Notes under the pieces: generated by a model
The model's input: the letters and a program-made list of their open reading frames with translations, nothing else
Databases searched by the model: none
What the model was told of the DNA's origin: nothing
Shown: positions 50,252-61,000 of the stretch, one piece after another
How positions within the stretch are numbered: the first letter of the stretch is position 1
Layout: each line of letters opens with the position of its first letter
Made by a program: the position numbers and the translations under genes
Source: Cyprinodon diabolis
Taxonomy: Eukaryota; Chordata; Actinopteri; Cyprinodontiformes; Cyprinodontidae
DNA: 64,000 nt
NCBI GenBank assembly: GCA_030533445.1
Contig: CM060076.1
Coordinates: 25,344,603 to 25,408,602, forward strand
Direction: 5' to 3'

Positions 50252-50255
50252 TTAA

Positions 50256-51017
50256 AGGAAAAGTCTGGTAAGCAAGGAATAATCAATGGATCAATATTTA
50301 TACCGAAAAGTAATACCATCGTAGTGATTTAATAAGTTTAGGGTTAATCAGTAAAAAAAAATGAAAGTAATGAGTCTGGGAGCAGCCATTTTTGACCAAA
50401 TATAGTAACACCTCACTCCTGACATCTTCCGGCAGTGACGTGGTGACATGGTGCGATAAGCCTAGTGCCATTCTGCCCGCTTTACAAGCAAAATCAATGG
50501 GAACTGCTAGACACATCTGCAATCAACAACAATTAGATAAGATTTCAAGAGGACCTCACCATTGAAATTCTCGAGAGCTATAGTTAAAGTGACAATGCGG
50601 ACGTGCATGGAGTTGAATATTGTAATACATCGTGTAAAAGTTATTTCACCTTCCCGATTCATGGACCTCCACGGGTTCGTTGTTGGATTACCAACTTGAA
50701 AAGGGAGGATTTGCCATCAAACTTCTGGCCAGAGAAAAAACATGTAATATGTAAACAACATTTTGAAGAAGAATGTTTTCAAGATGACTTGGATAATATT
50801 GAGTAGTGACAAACACCAGATACAGCACTGGGACTTGACCAACATCCAATGCCTCACTGTGACATCACAAACCGGTAGGTTGCAATAGTGTACTTTGACA
50901 AACATGGATGTCTCCAGTAAATTTACTCTTAATTAAAACACTTTTCATTTGTTGAACAGTATATAATAATTTCATATATCAACTACTTCCAGAAGTTTGA
51001 ATGGTCGGACTTTTCCT
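50256..51017 (+). mobile_element. Kolobok-type element, 762 bp, non-autonomous
   Basis: Begins AGGAAAAGTC and ends GACTTTTCCT (perfect 10-bp inverted ends), with TTAA on both sides at 50252-50255 and 51018-51021. TTAA targets together with a THAP-domain protein are the hallmarks of the Kolobok superfamily; piggyBac also uses TTAA but lacks THAP and has CCY ends. A THAP relic lies at 50588-50806. The remaining transposase is missing. Confidence 0.8.
50588..50806 (+). pseudogene. THAP zinc-finger fragment of a Kolobok-type transposase
   Basis: The frame is open from after a TAA at 50585 to a TAG at 50804, about 72 codons without an early ATG. It reads GVEYCNTSCKSYFTFP, then RCWITNLKRED and KKHVICKQHFEEECF. 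This is a C2CH zinc module: Cys-x3-Cys, FP, Trp and Pro at the expected places, then Cys-x2-His followed by Phe. THAP domains bind DNA at the N-terminus of several transposases. It ends soon after the zinc module, so it cannot catalyse transposition. An exapted THAP exon is possible but has no splice evidence. Confidence 0.75.
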
Positions 51018-51021
51018 TTAA

Positions 51022-54000
51022 AGATGTTGATATTTAGAGGCTGTTTGAGGTGTGCCAATTTAATCAAAAACGGAACTGCATAAATAAGTGCTAGTCAGGA
51101 TGCAAGACAATGACTGCCCACAAAAACAATGAACGTCTGTGTTGTAAGAATTTTACATGCAGAAACAGAACAAGCTTCGGACTCCATCATATCCGCACAC
51201 CAAGAAAATTTGTGTATTTTAGTATGCAGTGTTTTAGAAATTGAAAAATGTAAGAACAACTAGATAAAGTAAAAATGAGGGTAAAGATTTACAATCCCGA
51301 TTGAAAAAATTAGCATAGGCAAAGGAAAAGATAAACTCATTGTATCTTTATTTTGTTCTGTTATTATTTTAATTAAAACAAATATTCACATCCTTCCAAT
51401 AAAATAATATTCTAACTAAAAATCATTATTACATTCTTTAGTTATTGTTGAATTGTTAAGGAGAATACAACACAATAACAAGCCTAAACCTGTTAATTAA
51501 ATTCACTGATTGAACAGGACAACAACATGTTGAAGGTTTTTCTGTGGGTGTTTGGTAATTATCAGAAATATTTTATTTTTCCCTGCTGCCCTGCCTCTGA
51601 ATGCCAACAGAAACAGATGATTCTGGCTGTAGCTCATTACCCGAACAAAGATTGTTTTTTTCAAAAGTAACTCTTCATGCTCTTCATTGTTGAAAATTAT
51701 GCATTCTTAGTCTTGAACCTGACACTTCAAGTAAACAAACACTGTAACCTTTACTGAACATCCTGCTCAAAGGCACAAAATACCAAAGCAAACTATTAAT
51801 CTGATTGTAGTTGCAACACTGTATTGCAGAAGTAGTTGTACCATTTTAACTCCCGGTATTCCACATCGCAAACAAAAATATATATTTTGTATTATATTTA
51901 AAAAGCAAAATATGTTTCACACAATCAGGAACTGTAAGAAAATGATACCTAGTTTTCAAACTGTTTCACATCTGAAAAGTGAGCATTTGTAGCCTTAAAA
52001 ATCCAGTTACACGAAATGCTTTCGAAACTTGCTTATTAATACATAAATTTAACTGTAACTTAAATTAATCTGAGATCCATCTATCCTGTGAAGGCCTCTG
52101 ATGAATATTAGACATCATTAGTGGCGGTTGCACCATGTTATGGACATGCTTTCCTTCCGCAGGTTAAAGGAAGCTGGTCAGAGTTGATGGGAAGTTTAAT
52201 AGAACTAAATAAAAGGCTTTCTTTGCGGAAACTCTGTTAGAGGGGTGTAAAAATACTTAAAAATGCTCCTTGCAAAAGACTCTTTAAATCTAATCTCAGG
52301 TTAAGTCATTTTGAAAACTTAGTTTCTTTTCTATATACACAAAGCCTTTATAAATATACCCCTAGGAAGGGAGTTACACGGGGTAATAATTTAGAAGGGT
52401 ATAGTAAAATATATATATATATACATATATAGATAGATATATAGATATATATCCTTTTTTACTCTATTTTTATCCCTTGTTTTCATCCGTCAAAAAATTA
52501 AAATTTATTGAAATGTATGACATGTTATGTGGTTGTCAATTGACAGGGAAACCCAAGGGGTGCAAGTGACTTGAAATGTGACAGAAATGTATATTGTCAC
52601 TAGGCTTTAATTTCCTGTTGTGGTTTGATAACAAAGAGGCATTGTTTTCTGGAAATCCTACAAAGAAAATATTTGGTAAAAGAGACATTTAGTCAAATTG
52701 CATGTTTTGTTCTGCATTTAAAAAATATAAAAGACATCCCACACACATACAAGTTGGCTCATTTACATCAGAGCTCAAAGAACCAGCTCATAAATGAAAG
52801 TTTCACACCATCTTCTACATTCATTGCAGATATAATGCTACAGCTCCATCATCAGGCCTCTTTGCTAAGCCAGTTTGGAGGTTTTTATTTATGCAGCCAT
52901 ATAGTGAGAGGCAGGAAAATCAAATCCCCCACAAATCATTCTAGACGCTCCCCCCTCCATGGATAAACCTCCTCTCTGTATTGTGAAAGTGCCCGCACAG
53001 CTGAGGACTTAAGAACTGAGAGGCTTATATCAAAGAGAAGATGTCAGGTGACGCATGGGAGCAAATAAGTCAGAGCGTGCTGACTGTTGGCAATCGCTGC
53101 AATAAATATCCCACATCTGGAGCTGACAATGGTACTCATATGGCATCCTGTTGAATATCATCAAAAAATCACAGCAGCTTGAAATATATATGACTCTTGA
53201 ATATGCACTTGTTGATTTGACAGATCTGAATAAAGCTGTTGGAGCATCGCACTTGTTAAACATTAAAAAGGCCGAATATACATAATTCTGATTGACTCAA
53301 AGTCTAGCAGCATAAGCAGGCACTGATGTTTTATGTGCCGCTGTAAGGAAAAACAAGGACTCCTTTCATATAGGCTGCTTGCATTTGGCTTCATTAATAC
53401 AACATATTGGCTCCCTGATACCTCCTGGATTACATAACTGCAGCATCAAGATACAAGCAATCCTGATTGATCATTGTGATGTTAACCTTGTATAATGTAA
53501 AAGCCTGAAAGCACTCTGCAACTTTAGTTCTGCTTGGCAATTCAGCATGAAAAATCAAATTAAATGTCAAAAATGTGATGAAGAAGGCAAAGAAATTAAT
53601 CACCAAACCACAAGATACTGTGTCCTTTGTATTTTCAAATCAATGTAATCACTTATCTCCAAGGAAAACAGAGGGAAGCAAACTAAAATGAGCATATATA
53701 GGAGGAAAGGTGAAGCTGAAATGACACAGTTAATCAATATGTGACAAAGGAAATTAAGGATCAGTAAAAACAGAAAATAAATTGAGGACATTTTCACTGA
53801 ATCAATGAATCGATACTCTTGTCAGTACTGTTGACAGATGAGTAGACATTCACTTCAGCATGTGGTGAGATAACATAATGTTTCAAGCTCTATAAAAGCC
53901 ATTAAGATTGTAGAATTTTATTCTACTTATATCAAGTGTTTTGCCTATTCTAAACAAAGAGCTGTCAAAAGAGCGGGATGCTTGGCATGGCTAACAGGAG

Positions 54001-54501
54001 GTAGGTTGAACATGTCCTGACACACTATAGGTCTTCTATTGAGAAGATAAGCTGTTAGATGTAGAGTTAGTCCAAACATTGATGCTAAATTATGTATCTA
54101 ATCTAAAAATTAAAAAAAAAATAAATAAAATATTGCTATCTGATCACATGTAATCTGAGTTATATCCAACTTTAAGTGTAATTTTAGTACAGCTAATGGT
54201 AAGTTGATCTTGTAATGCCTATTAATTGGTAGCTATTTATTTATTTTATTATTATTTATCAATAAAAAAAATAAATTGGTAGCTATTTCTATTGAATAAC
54301 CATGAACTGCAAAAAGTGCTTTGCCTCTTACATAACCACTGTGATAAAACGGCAAAGTACCTTTTTCTACTGTCACAAAACCCGTCAGCCGTGGAAGCCA
54401 GAATTTTGTGAAACCAAAATAGGTTTGAACTCTGCAGAGTCATTATGCCATTGGATATATTGAGCAATAATGGGCCTCTGTGGTAAGGCATCATATACCA
54501 T
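51022..54501 (+). other. mdga2 intron between the Kolobok element and the provirus
   Basis: No gene found. It contains a TA/GATA microsatellite at 52409-52452. The stretch 52900-53500 is unusually complex and repeat-free for this intron and might be a conserved non-coding block. A 16-bp string (TTGGTAGCTATTTVT-like) occurs twice, near 54227 and 54277. Confidence 0.5.
52409..52452. repeat. TA/TAGA microsatellite
   Basis: Runs of ATATAT with TACATATATAGATAGATATA steps. Confidence 0.9.
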
Positions 54502-54641
54502 TGTCGTCCTATAATTCTCTTCTTGACGACTTAAAATTGAAGCTAAGTTTTATAAAAATTCAAAGTTCTTAAAAAGCAGAAAAAGTCTCAAACAAGGATC
54601 AAAAAATTTAGACAGAGGCCGCTGAGTCCAGGTCCAGTGAG

Positions 54642-54647
54642 TTTATT
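54642..54647 (-). promoter_or_regulatory. LTR poly(A) signal AATAAA
   Basis: AATAAA on the minus strand in AGCAATAAACTCAC. It follows the TATA box by about 70 bp, which implies a short R and a U5 of about 120 bp. Confidence 0.8.
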
Positions 54648-54712
54648 GCTAAACACTACATATTTACACAGCGCTGGTGAGCCGAAGCTGACAAATGGTG
54701 AAACCAGCTCCC

Positions 54713-54719
54713 TTTTATA
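54713..54719 (-). promoter_or_regulatory. LTR TATA box
   Basis: TATAAAA on the minus strand within GTATAAAAGGGAGC. It is placed about 75 bp upstream of the poly(A) signal, so R would begin about 25-30 bp downstream of it. Confidence 0.8.
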
Positions 54720-55310
54720 CATTTCTTATCGGTGGAAAAACCCCCTTCAGAACATATTTCAGTCATTGGTAAAGGTCACATTGATATTTATCTGCAAAAC
54801 ACGGTAACATTCATAGACACATCTCATACTTGTGAGAGCACTCTCTCAGGCCATGCAGAAACTTATGACGGTTTAGTCAAAAACATGTTGAAACTTATCC
54901 TTTCCCTACTTTAAGCCATGTCAGTCTGGCCTAGTGTTCCTCTTTGTGTCTCAGTCAAAGCATCACCCCTTCTGGGATCAGTACTGCACATTGTGCCTTG
55001 AAAATAACAACTCTATTTATCACAAGTTGTATGGCCAAATTTTGCTGAGCTGGTTAACCTTGATATGTCAAATACTTCATTTTTATGAGGGTGCTTTTTC
55101 TTATCACTAAGGGCCTTAATCCTGTGCTTTCCAGCAGATGAGTGTGCTTTTCTTCCTCTTACAGTCAGGTGCAGCAGTTACACACACTCATTGCTCTGTT
55201 TTTCTCCTCTTGGCCTACATAAATGTATTCATGAACACAATTCTCTTTAATCATTTAAAACTTTTGATTCTTGTTTTATTCTAATCATTTATGACAAATA
55301 ATACACTACA

Positions 55311-55322
55311 TTTCCCCCCTTT
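55311..55322 (-). promoter_or_regulatory. Polypurine tract
   Basis: AAAGGGGGGAAA on the minus strand, immediately followed by the TG that opens the LTR. This is the standard primer for plus-strand DNA synthesis and fixes the LTR boundary. Confidence 0.88.
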
Positions 55323-55702
55323 GATCCTAAAAAGGATCAATTTACGTGATTATGCAGGTGATAACTAATCTAAAACACTTTAAATGTGAACTCACCCAAG
55401 TGACAAAAGTTTATATATATATTGTGCACACTAAACTAAACGTGAGATTAAATACACACCATATAGTAGAAGTGAGTAATATAAGATGTGGTGGTGTCTG
55501 AGTAAATATTAAACTAATAAAATGCAGAAAACAGAATATATAAAAACAAAGAGGGATCCCCCTCTTGGCTCCCTTAAGAGGACCCGTCCTCGTTGCTTAC
55601 TTTTTTTTTTTTTTTTTTTTAGCAAGATGTTCTAATTCTGTTTTCTCAGCAGAGGCAAATACCAATGCCCAAGCAGCATCTTGTGTTACGAGGTCACTGC
55701 AA
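55323..55702 (-). other. Provirus non-coding region between accessory ORF and polypurine tract
   Basis: 380 bp without an ORF. It contains a 20-base A run on the minus strand (T20 at 55601-55620). No constitutive transport element or other known signal is recognised. Confidence 0.6.
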
Positions 55703-56338
55703 TTATCCCCTACATAGGTGGTCTTTCACACCCATAAATACACACACACAAACAAAAAGCTTCATCAGGCCCTTCATGAATTGGGCATAAACTGTTTGGG
55801 TCATAGAGGTGATTTCAGGCTTGAGATCACTGTTGGTGTTGTATGACTCCAGCGGATGAGCCAAGAACTTTGCAACATGATGAGCTTCGGCAAGATCAAG
55901 CTTTATGTCATCTGCTATGACCATGAACATAGCCAGTACGCCTGGAATGGGTGGTGGCGGATAATTATATTGGTGGGGTGACGGTGGTCGTCGATCCTCG
56001 GGATTCTCAGGGCTGGCAGGGGTGCTGGTTGGGCCGAGATCAATACTGAGGTCCCCTGGTGGCATCGAGATGGACAGTGGCTTCCCAGTAGGTGATGGTG
56101 GTTGATCATCAGGCTGCCTGCTGGGTGTCATCATAGGTTGATCCTCAGGCTGCCTGCTGGGTGTCATCATAGGTTTGCTCCAACCCAAAGGTGCACTGCT
56201 TGGCCCCTCTGCAGGATCTAGTAGGTACCTGGGAGGAAGATATGGGCATCCTACCCCTAGTGATGGGCCTAACGACGCCAGTGCAGCTTGTAAATTCATT
56301 TGGTTTTCTTCATATTCATCATAACTAGCCTCTGCCAT
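55703..56338 (-). CDS. Provirus accessory ORF, 211 aa, function unknown
   Basis: First ATG at 56336-56338 (MAEASYDEYEENQ); the frame is open a little further upstream but without ATG. Layout: acidic N-terminus; a tandem 12-residue repeat around MMTPSRQPED and MMTPSRQPDD (56105-56176); a long Pro/Ser/Asp-rich middle with YNYPPPPIP; and a helical-looking C-terminal part (DIKLDLAEAHHVAKFLAHP) ending in a Val/Cys-rich stretch. It lies between env and the LTR, where complex retroviruses keep accessory genes. It does not resemble the cyclin-like proteins of epsilonretroviruses or any other accessory family I know. A splice-acceptor-like site lies 14 bases before its ATG. The open frame of 211 codons argues for some coding history, but expression is unproven. 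Confidence 0.55.
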   Translation of the reverse strand: MAEASYDEYEENQMNLQAALASLGPSLGVGCPYLPPRYLLDPAEGPSSAPLGWSKPMMTPSRQPEDQPMMTPSRQPDDQPPSPTGKPLSISMPPGDLSIDLGPTSTPASPENPEDRRPPSPHQYNYPPPPIPGVLAMFMVIADDIKLDLAEAHHVAKFLAHPLESYNTNSDLKPEITSMTQTVYAQFMKGLMKLFVCVCVFMGVKDHLCRG

Positions 56339-56352
56339 GTTCAATAATCTAC

Positions 56353-56365
56353 CTGTGGGGACATA
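56353..56365 (-). promoter_or_regulatory. Candidate splice acceptor for the accessory ORF
   Basis: Minus strand TATGTCCCCACAG followed by GT and, 14 bases on, the ATG of the accessory ORF. The polypyrimidine tract is short. A spliced subgenomic mRNA would be the normal way to express an ORF at this position. Confidence 0.4.
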
Positions 56366-56556
56366 GTATGGCAAATTTAGGCATCATCTGAAGGCATATT
56401 ATCTCTTATATCTATGGATTATTCAGCATGCAAGTTGCTATATCTACGTGAGTAAGTATATAAGTCATTGTTATGCAAAATATTTATATATATACACTGT
56501 TGTTATTAAAGAAATGCACGTACCTGGTGAGGGTGGAAGGTGATCATGGTTATGTT

Positions 56557-56817
56557 TTATATCTCTTGGTCCAATTGTATCTCTACAACTGGGAACTGAC
56601 CAGTTACACTTACAACAAGTCTTGAGACCAGTCCCCGAACAAGGGGTATGATGCAACACACAACTATCAATATAATCAGCATTACTGCCCCTAGAATCAT
56701 TCCTGCTGCCTCAAGATATTTTCCCCTTCCAAGCTTGTGAAACCAATCCCAGAATCCCTTCAGCTGAGTGTTCCAATTAGCCGGGAATAATCTGAAGGGC
56801 TGGTAATTTTTTAGCAT
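56557..56817 (-). pseudogene. env relic: membrane-spanning end of the TM subunit
   Basis: An 86-codon frame with an aromatic juxtamembrane stretch (FWDWFHKLGRGKYLE), a membrane segment at about residues 37-60 (ILGAVMLIILIVV, CC, then IIPLV) and a short cytoplasmic tail. Paired cysteines at the inner membrane face are common in retroviral TM subunits. The fusion peptide, heptad repeat and disulphide-loop region that should precede it are missing. The Met at 56815 is probably incidental, because the frame starts at the deletion joint. Confidence 0.7.
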
Positions 56818-57304
56818 TATAGCAGGCTATACAATCATCTTTAGGGCGCTTTTTGGCTTTGAACATTGCCTGGACAGAGTACTGAATCCATTGTTGGAAC
56901 ATATTGGTTTCCCAGTGTGCAGTCTTTAATTTGTCTAGATCTCTTTTCTGCCTTTTGTTTACCAATTTTAACATTCTATGCGCTTTCCCTACCGTCATTA
57001 CCTGCTCTGTTAATGTATTTTGGCATATGTACATTTTGCATCTTACCTCAATGATCACCATCCCATCCTCACGGCAGTCCATGCTTTGTGGAACTCCAAG
57101 CCAATGTTTCCCCATTGAGTTACCTAAAATTTCTTCAGACATTACATAATCATATCCTTTGACTTGCACATGCATTAGTGATAAATTTTCTCCATCATTA
57201 TTATTGATTACCCCTTGGTTAGTAGCTAGTGTTACCATTGCTAGTGCACATGTTTGTGTGTGACGCATTAAATGTGTGTGTGCACTGTTAGTATTAATTT
57301 TCAT
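56777..57304 (-). pseudogene. env relic: N-terminal leader/SU start
   Basis: A 175-codon frame starting with ATG at 57302-57304, a plausible env start about 190 bp after the pol tail. It has a modest hydrophobic stretch (ALAMVTLA), a basic R-Q-K-R at residues 118-121 (56942-56953) that fits a furin-type site, and a Cys-x2-Cys (DDCIACYN) of the sort found at the start of SU. It then runs out of frame into the TM relic, with which it overlaps by 41 bases in another frame. Most of SU and the TM ectodomain are deleted, so no functional envelope can be made. Assignment to env is by position and general features. Confidence 0.55.
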
Positions 57305-57493
57305 AAGATCCCCCCTTGTTAACCCACAAAGGGTTAATACAACAAGAAGTTAATCAAAGTCTGAAGAAGGCGCATACGGGAGATGCCCAGACGGCGATGG
57401 GGTGGGCGGGACCGAGTCGATCGACGGCCCACTTGACGCGGAGGAGGAGGGGGAAAGGGAGGGGATGAGAGGGAAAGGTGCAGGTGAGGGATG

Positions 57494-58012
57494 TTAAGGG
57501 GACAGGACTCCACCAGCATCTGATGGGCCAGAAGAAAGAAGTTCGTCCAGTGCCTGAACGACGGATGGATCTGGGTGAGACCCAGAAGAAGTCTCAGTGG
57601 CAACAGGATCATCATCATTGCCACCAGAATCAGAAGGCGGATGGGAAGCATAAGAATGAACACTGTCATCCTCAGAGTCCCCTGGCATTGGTGATTGGCG
57701 GGCTGCCAAACGTGCCGAACGTCTGTGGACGCCGGACGTGGAGGGGAGTGGGTGCGCATCAGTGCCCGACACCGGTGCAACATCTACAGTCTGTGAGCTA
57801 GTGGAGGGGTGCTGCGGAGGGAGACTTGTTGCTGCCCTGTCAGCATGCGCAGAGCCCGTCGGTCCTGGAGCAAGGCCAGGTGGGTCTGGAGGCCGATGCC
57901 TGGTGCAGTGGTTTTTATGAAACCAGAAGGGCTTACCTTCAACTTTCAGGGCAGTGGGAGTGGTAAGCACAACTTTAAACGGGCCTTCCCTAGAGGCTCG
58001 TTCCACTGACGT
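57494..58012 (-). pseudogene. Integrase C-terminal end and long tail, in the -1 frame
   Basis: Open from after a TAG at 58013-58015 to a stop at 57494. It begins with REGPFKVVLTTPTALKV, the GPY/F module that should close the integrase of the neighbouring pol frame, so pol has suffered a one-base frameshift around 57990-58012. The roughly 130 residues that follow are Pro/Ser/Asp-rich with a basic patch (HRRSARLAARQSP) and an acidic stretch (GDSEDDSVHSY); they match no family I know. No slippery heptamer is seen at the shift, so mutation is more likely than programmed frameshifting. Confidence 0.7.
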
Positions 58013-61000
58013 CTAAAGACGCGTATGAACACACTGTCACCAACTTGAACGTCCCTGACGTCCACTGGAATGTGTGTCTCGTCTCGGCTGTGAGCAGCTT
58101 TCACCTGTTGAAATATAAGCCTGTGAATGCGTGTTAAGGACCTAAGATAGTCCCCCATTTCACGTTCAAGCTGTGCCAAGGAGACCTCCTGCAGCAGGGG
58201 TCCACGAACCTGTGGGAGAGGCATTGGTCGACCTGTAAGCATTTCATGGGGAGTAAGATGGGTTATTCGGTTAGTTTGAGAGCGCATTGCCATCAATGCA
58301 ACAGGCAAGGCATCCACCCAAGTCAAACGGTTGTTGCTGTCAGCTATTATCTTTGCTATCTTTGATTTCAGCACTCCATTAGCTCGTTCCACGGAGCCCT
58401 GTGACTGGGGATGATACACACAACCAAACTTCTGTGTTATGCACAACAGTTTAAACATTTGCTGGATCACCTGTGAAACAAAATGAGGTCCATTATCAGA
58501 TGATATTGTATCAGGCATGCCAAATCTGGGAAAAACTTCTTTACACAAAAATCTTGCTGCAGCTTTGTGGTCATTCTTAGCAGTGGGGCATGCTTCTACC
58601 CATCTGCTAAACCTACAAACAACCACCAACATATATCTCTTTCCCTGAACCCGAGTTATCATGTCAACGTAATCCATCATCAGATGGCGGAACGGACCGT
58701 CTGGCATGGGAATATGTGCTAAGGGCTGTGTGAACATCTTACGCACATTATATTTAGGACAATGCGGACATAAGGCCAGTTCTCTGTCTACCATTGGTGT
58801 CATATAAGGTGACCACCAGACTGCCTGTAACTTTTGAATAACTTGGGCTCGTGAACAATGATCAGGTCCATGCATTATTTTAATCGCCGTTGGTAATAAG
58901 GACAAAGGTAATACAAAATGTCCTCGAGAACTGCGCCACAACCCAGCGTGGGGGTGTGTTAACCGAGCCGCCCCCCTTTGCACCCAGAGACGTTTTTCTG
59001 CTTCTGAGACGTTGTTTTGGGCTTCTATTAATGAGGCCAGATTAGTAATGGGTTCGCACTCGGTTACATGAATCATTGGTCCCTGCACTGCTGATCCTGT
59101 GGCTTCTTTAGCTGCCTCATCTGCTAAGTTATTTCCTATGGCTATAGGTGTTTTTGCTGTTTGGTGGGCTGCACATTTTACAATAGCCAACGCAGATGGA
59201 AGTTGCATAGCTTTTATTAATTCCACAACAGCTTGCCCATGTGTTACTGGGGTGCCATCTGTTCTAACAAACCCTCGTTGTTTCCAGATGCTAGCATTTA
59301 TATGACATACCCCATAGCCATATGCACTGTCAGTATAGATTGTCACTCTTTTACCAGTAGCCAATTTACATGCTGCTGTTAATGCTTTTATCTCTGCCAA
59401 TTGGGCAGAGCAAGGTTGATCTAGGCTCATTGATTGTACTTTGGTGAAGGTCCCATCAGGGTTAAGTTGGACTATTCCATATCCCGCTCTATTACCTGTC
59501 TCACCTCTGACACATGATCCGTCTACGAACAGTGTCAAATCAGATGGGATTGGATGATTGTATAAGTCCTCCCTTACCTTCATGAAGGTGTCCGTCTCCT
59601 GGAGACAATCATGGGGCTCACCTTCTGTGGGCAATACCATTCTTGTGGCTGGGTTAATGGTGGTACAGCGTTGTATTGTTAAGTCAGGTCCTGAAAGCAG
59701 AACTTCATAACCTGTTCGACGAGCTTGGGTTATCACAAAACGTGGACTGGTGAGCAGTGCATGTAATTGATGTGATGTGTACAAAATGATAGGGTGGCCC
59801 ATAGTAATAACTGAGGCCTTTTTGTATGCGAAGGCTGCTGCTGCCAAACCCTGGTAGCAGGGAGGCAGACCTTCTTCGACACCATCTAATTTTGTGCTGT
59901 AATAAAAAATTGGCTGTTTACCTGTTGGGGTGTCTTGCATCAATACTGCACATGCATACCCTTGTCGCTCAGCCACATAGAGATGGAATGGTTTGCCATA
60001 ATCTGGATTGGCCAGAGCAGGAGCAGTTTGGAGATCTTGTTTCAGCAGCTGGAACGCACCCTCTGCCTCATCTGTCCATTGCAATTGAGCCGACTGGTGT
60101 CCTTGACCTGCGGCTTTAATCAGTGCTCTCAGTGGAGCCGTTTTGATGGCATAATCACACACCCACGGTCTGCTGTAACCTGCCATGCCAAGGAAAGACA
60201 ACATGTGACCAACAGTCCGAGGTTTGGGCATTTGAGTTATGGCTTCCAGTTGGGACGGTGCAATACACCTCTTGTCCCCACTGAGTTGCCTGCCGAGATA
60301 TTCCACTGTTTGCTGGCAGAATTGCAATTTTTGTTTACTTACTTTGTGTCCTCCTTCTGCCAAAGCAGTCAACACTGTAATGGAGTCTCTTTCACACTGC
60401 TCTTTGGAAGCAGAACAAATCAAAATGTCATCAACATACATCAACATTGTAGATGGTATGTCAAGGTGATTTAAGTCATTTGCCAGTACTCGATTGAAAA
60501 TTGATGGTGAGTGTACAAAACCCTGTGGTAATCGTGAATAAGTGTATTGTTGGCCTTTATAGGTGAATGCAAACAAATACTGAGAATCTGGATGGACCGG
60601 TACACTGAAAAATGCTGAGCACAGATCTATCACAGTAAACCATTTGGTACCTGGGGGTATATTACTCAGTAATGTGTGCGGGTCTGGTACCACTGGTATC
60701 TCTTCTGCTACAATGGCATTAATTAATCTTAGATCATGGACTAGTCTATAGTCATTACTGTTGGGTTTTCTGATGGGAAAAATTGGTGTGTTACAGGGAC
60801 TTGCTGTTGGTTTAAGAACTCCTGCTGTTTCTAATCCTGTAATAATAGGCTGTATTCCTTCTACTGCTTCTCTTTTAAGTGGGTACTGTCTTTGGAAGGG
60901 CAATTTAGCATTTGGTTTAATGGTGAATTTGATGGGGTCTGTTGATTTTACTAATCCTACATCTGTTTTACTTTTAGACCATACTTGCTCTGGGACCTGT

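Larger units (their letters stand above)
54502..55310 (-). mobile_element. 3' LTR of the provirus, about 809 bp
   Basis: On the minus strand the LTR begins TGTAGTGTATT directly after the polypurine tract and is taken to end GGACGACA at 54502, giving TGT/ACA ends. The upstream boundary is well supported by the polypurine tract. The downstream boundary is a choice among nearby CA dinucleotides (54524 is an alternative). U3 is about 590 bp to the TATA box. Confidence 0.75.

Noticed and set aside
55703..56338. Epsilonretroviral cyclin-like accessory protein
   Set aside because: No cyclin-box pattern; composition and tandem repeat are unlike it.
58006..58015. Programmed -1 frameshift at the integrase end
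   Set aside because: No X-XXY-YYZ slippery heptamer at the frame change; retroviral pols do not normally shift frame here, so a mutation is more likely.
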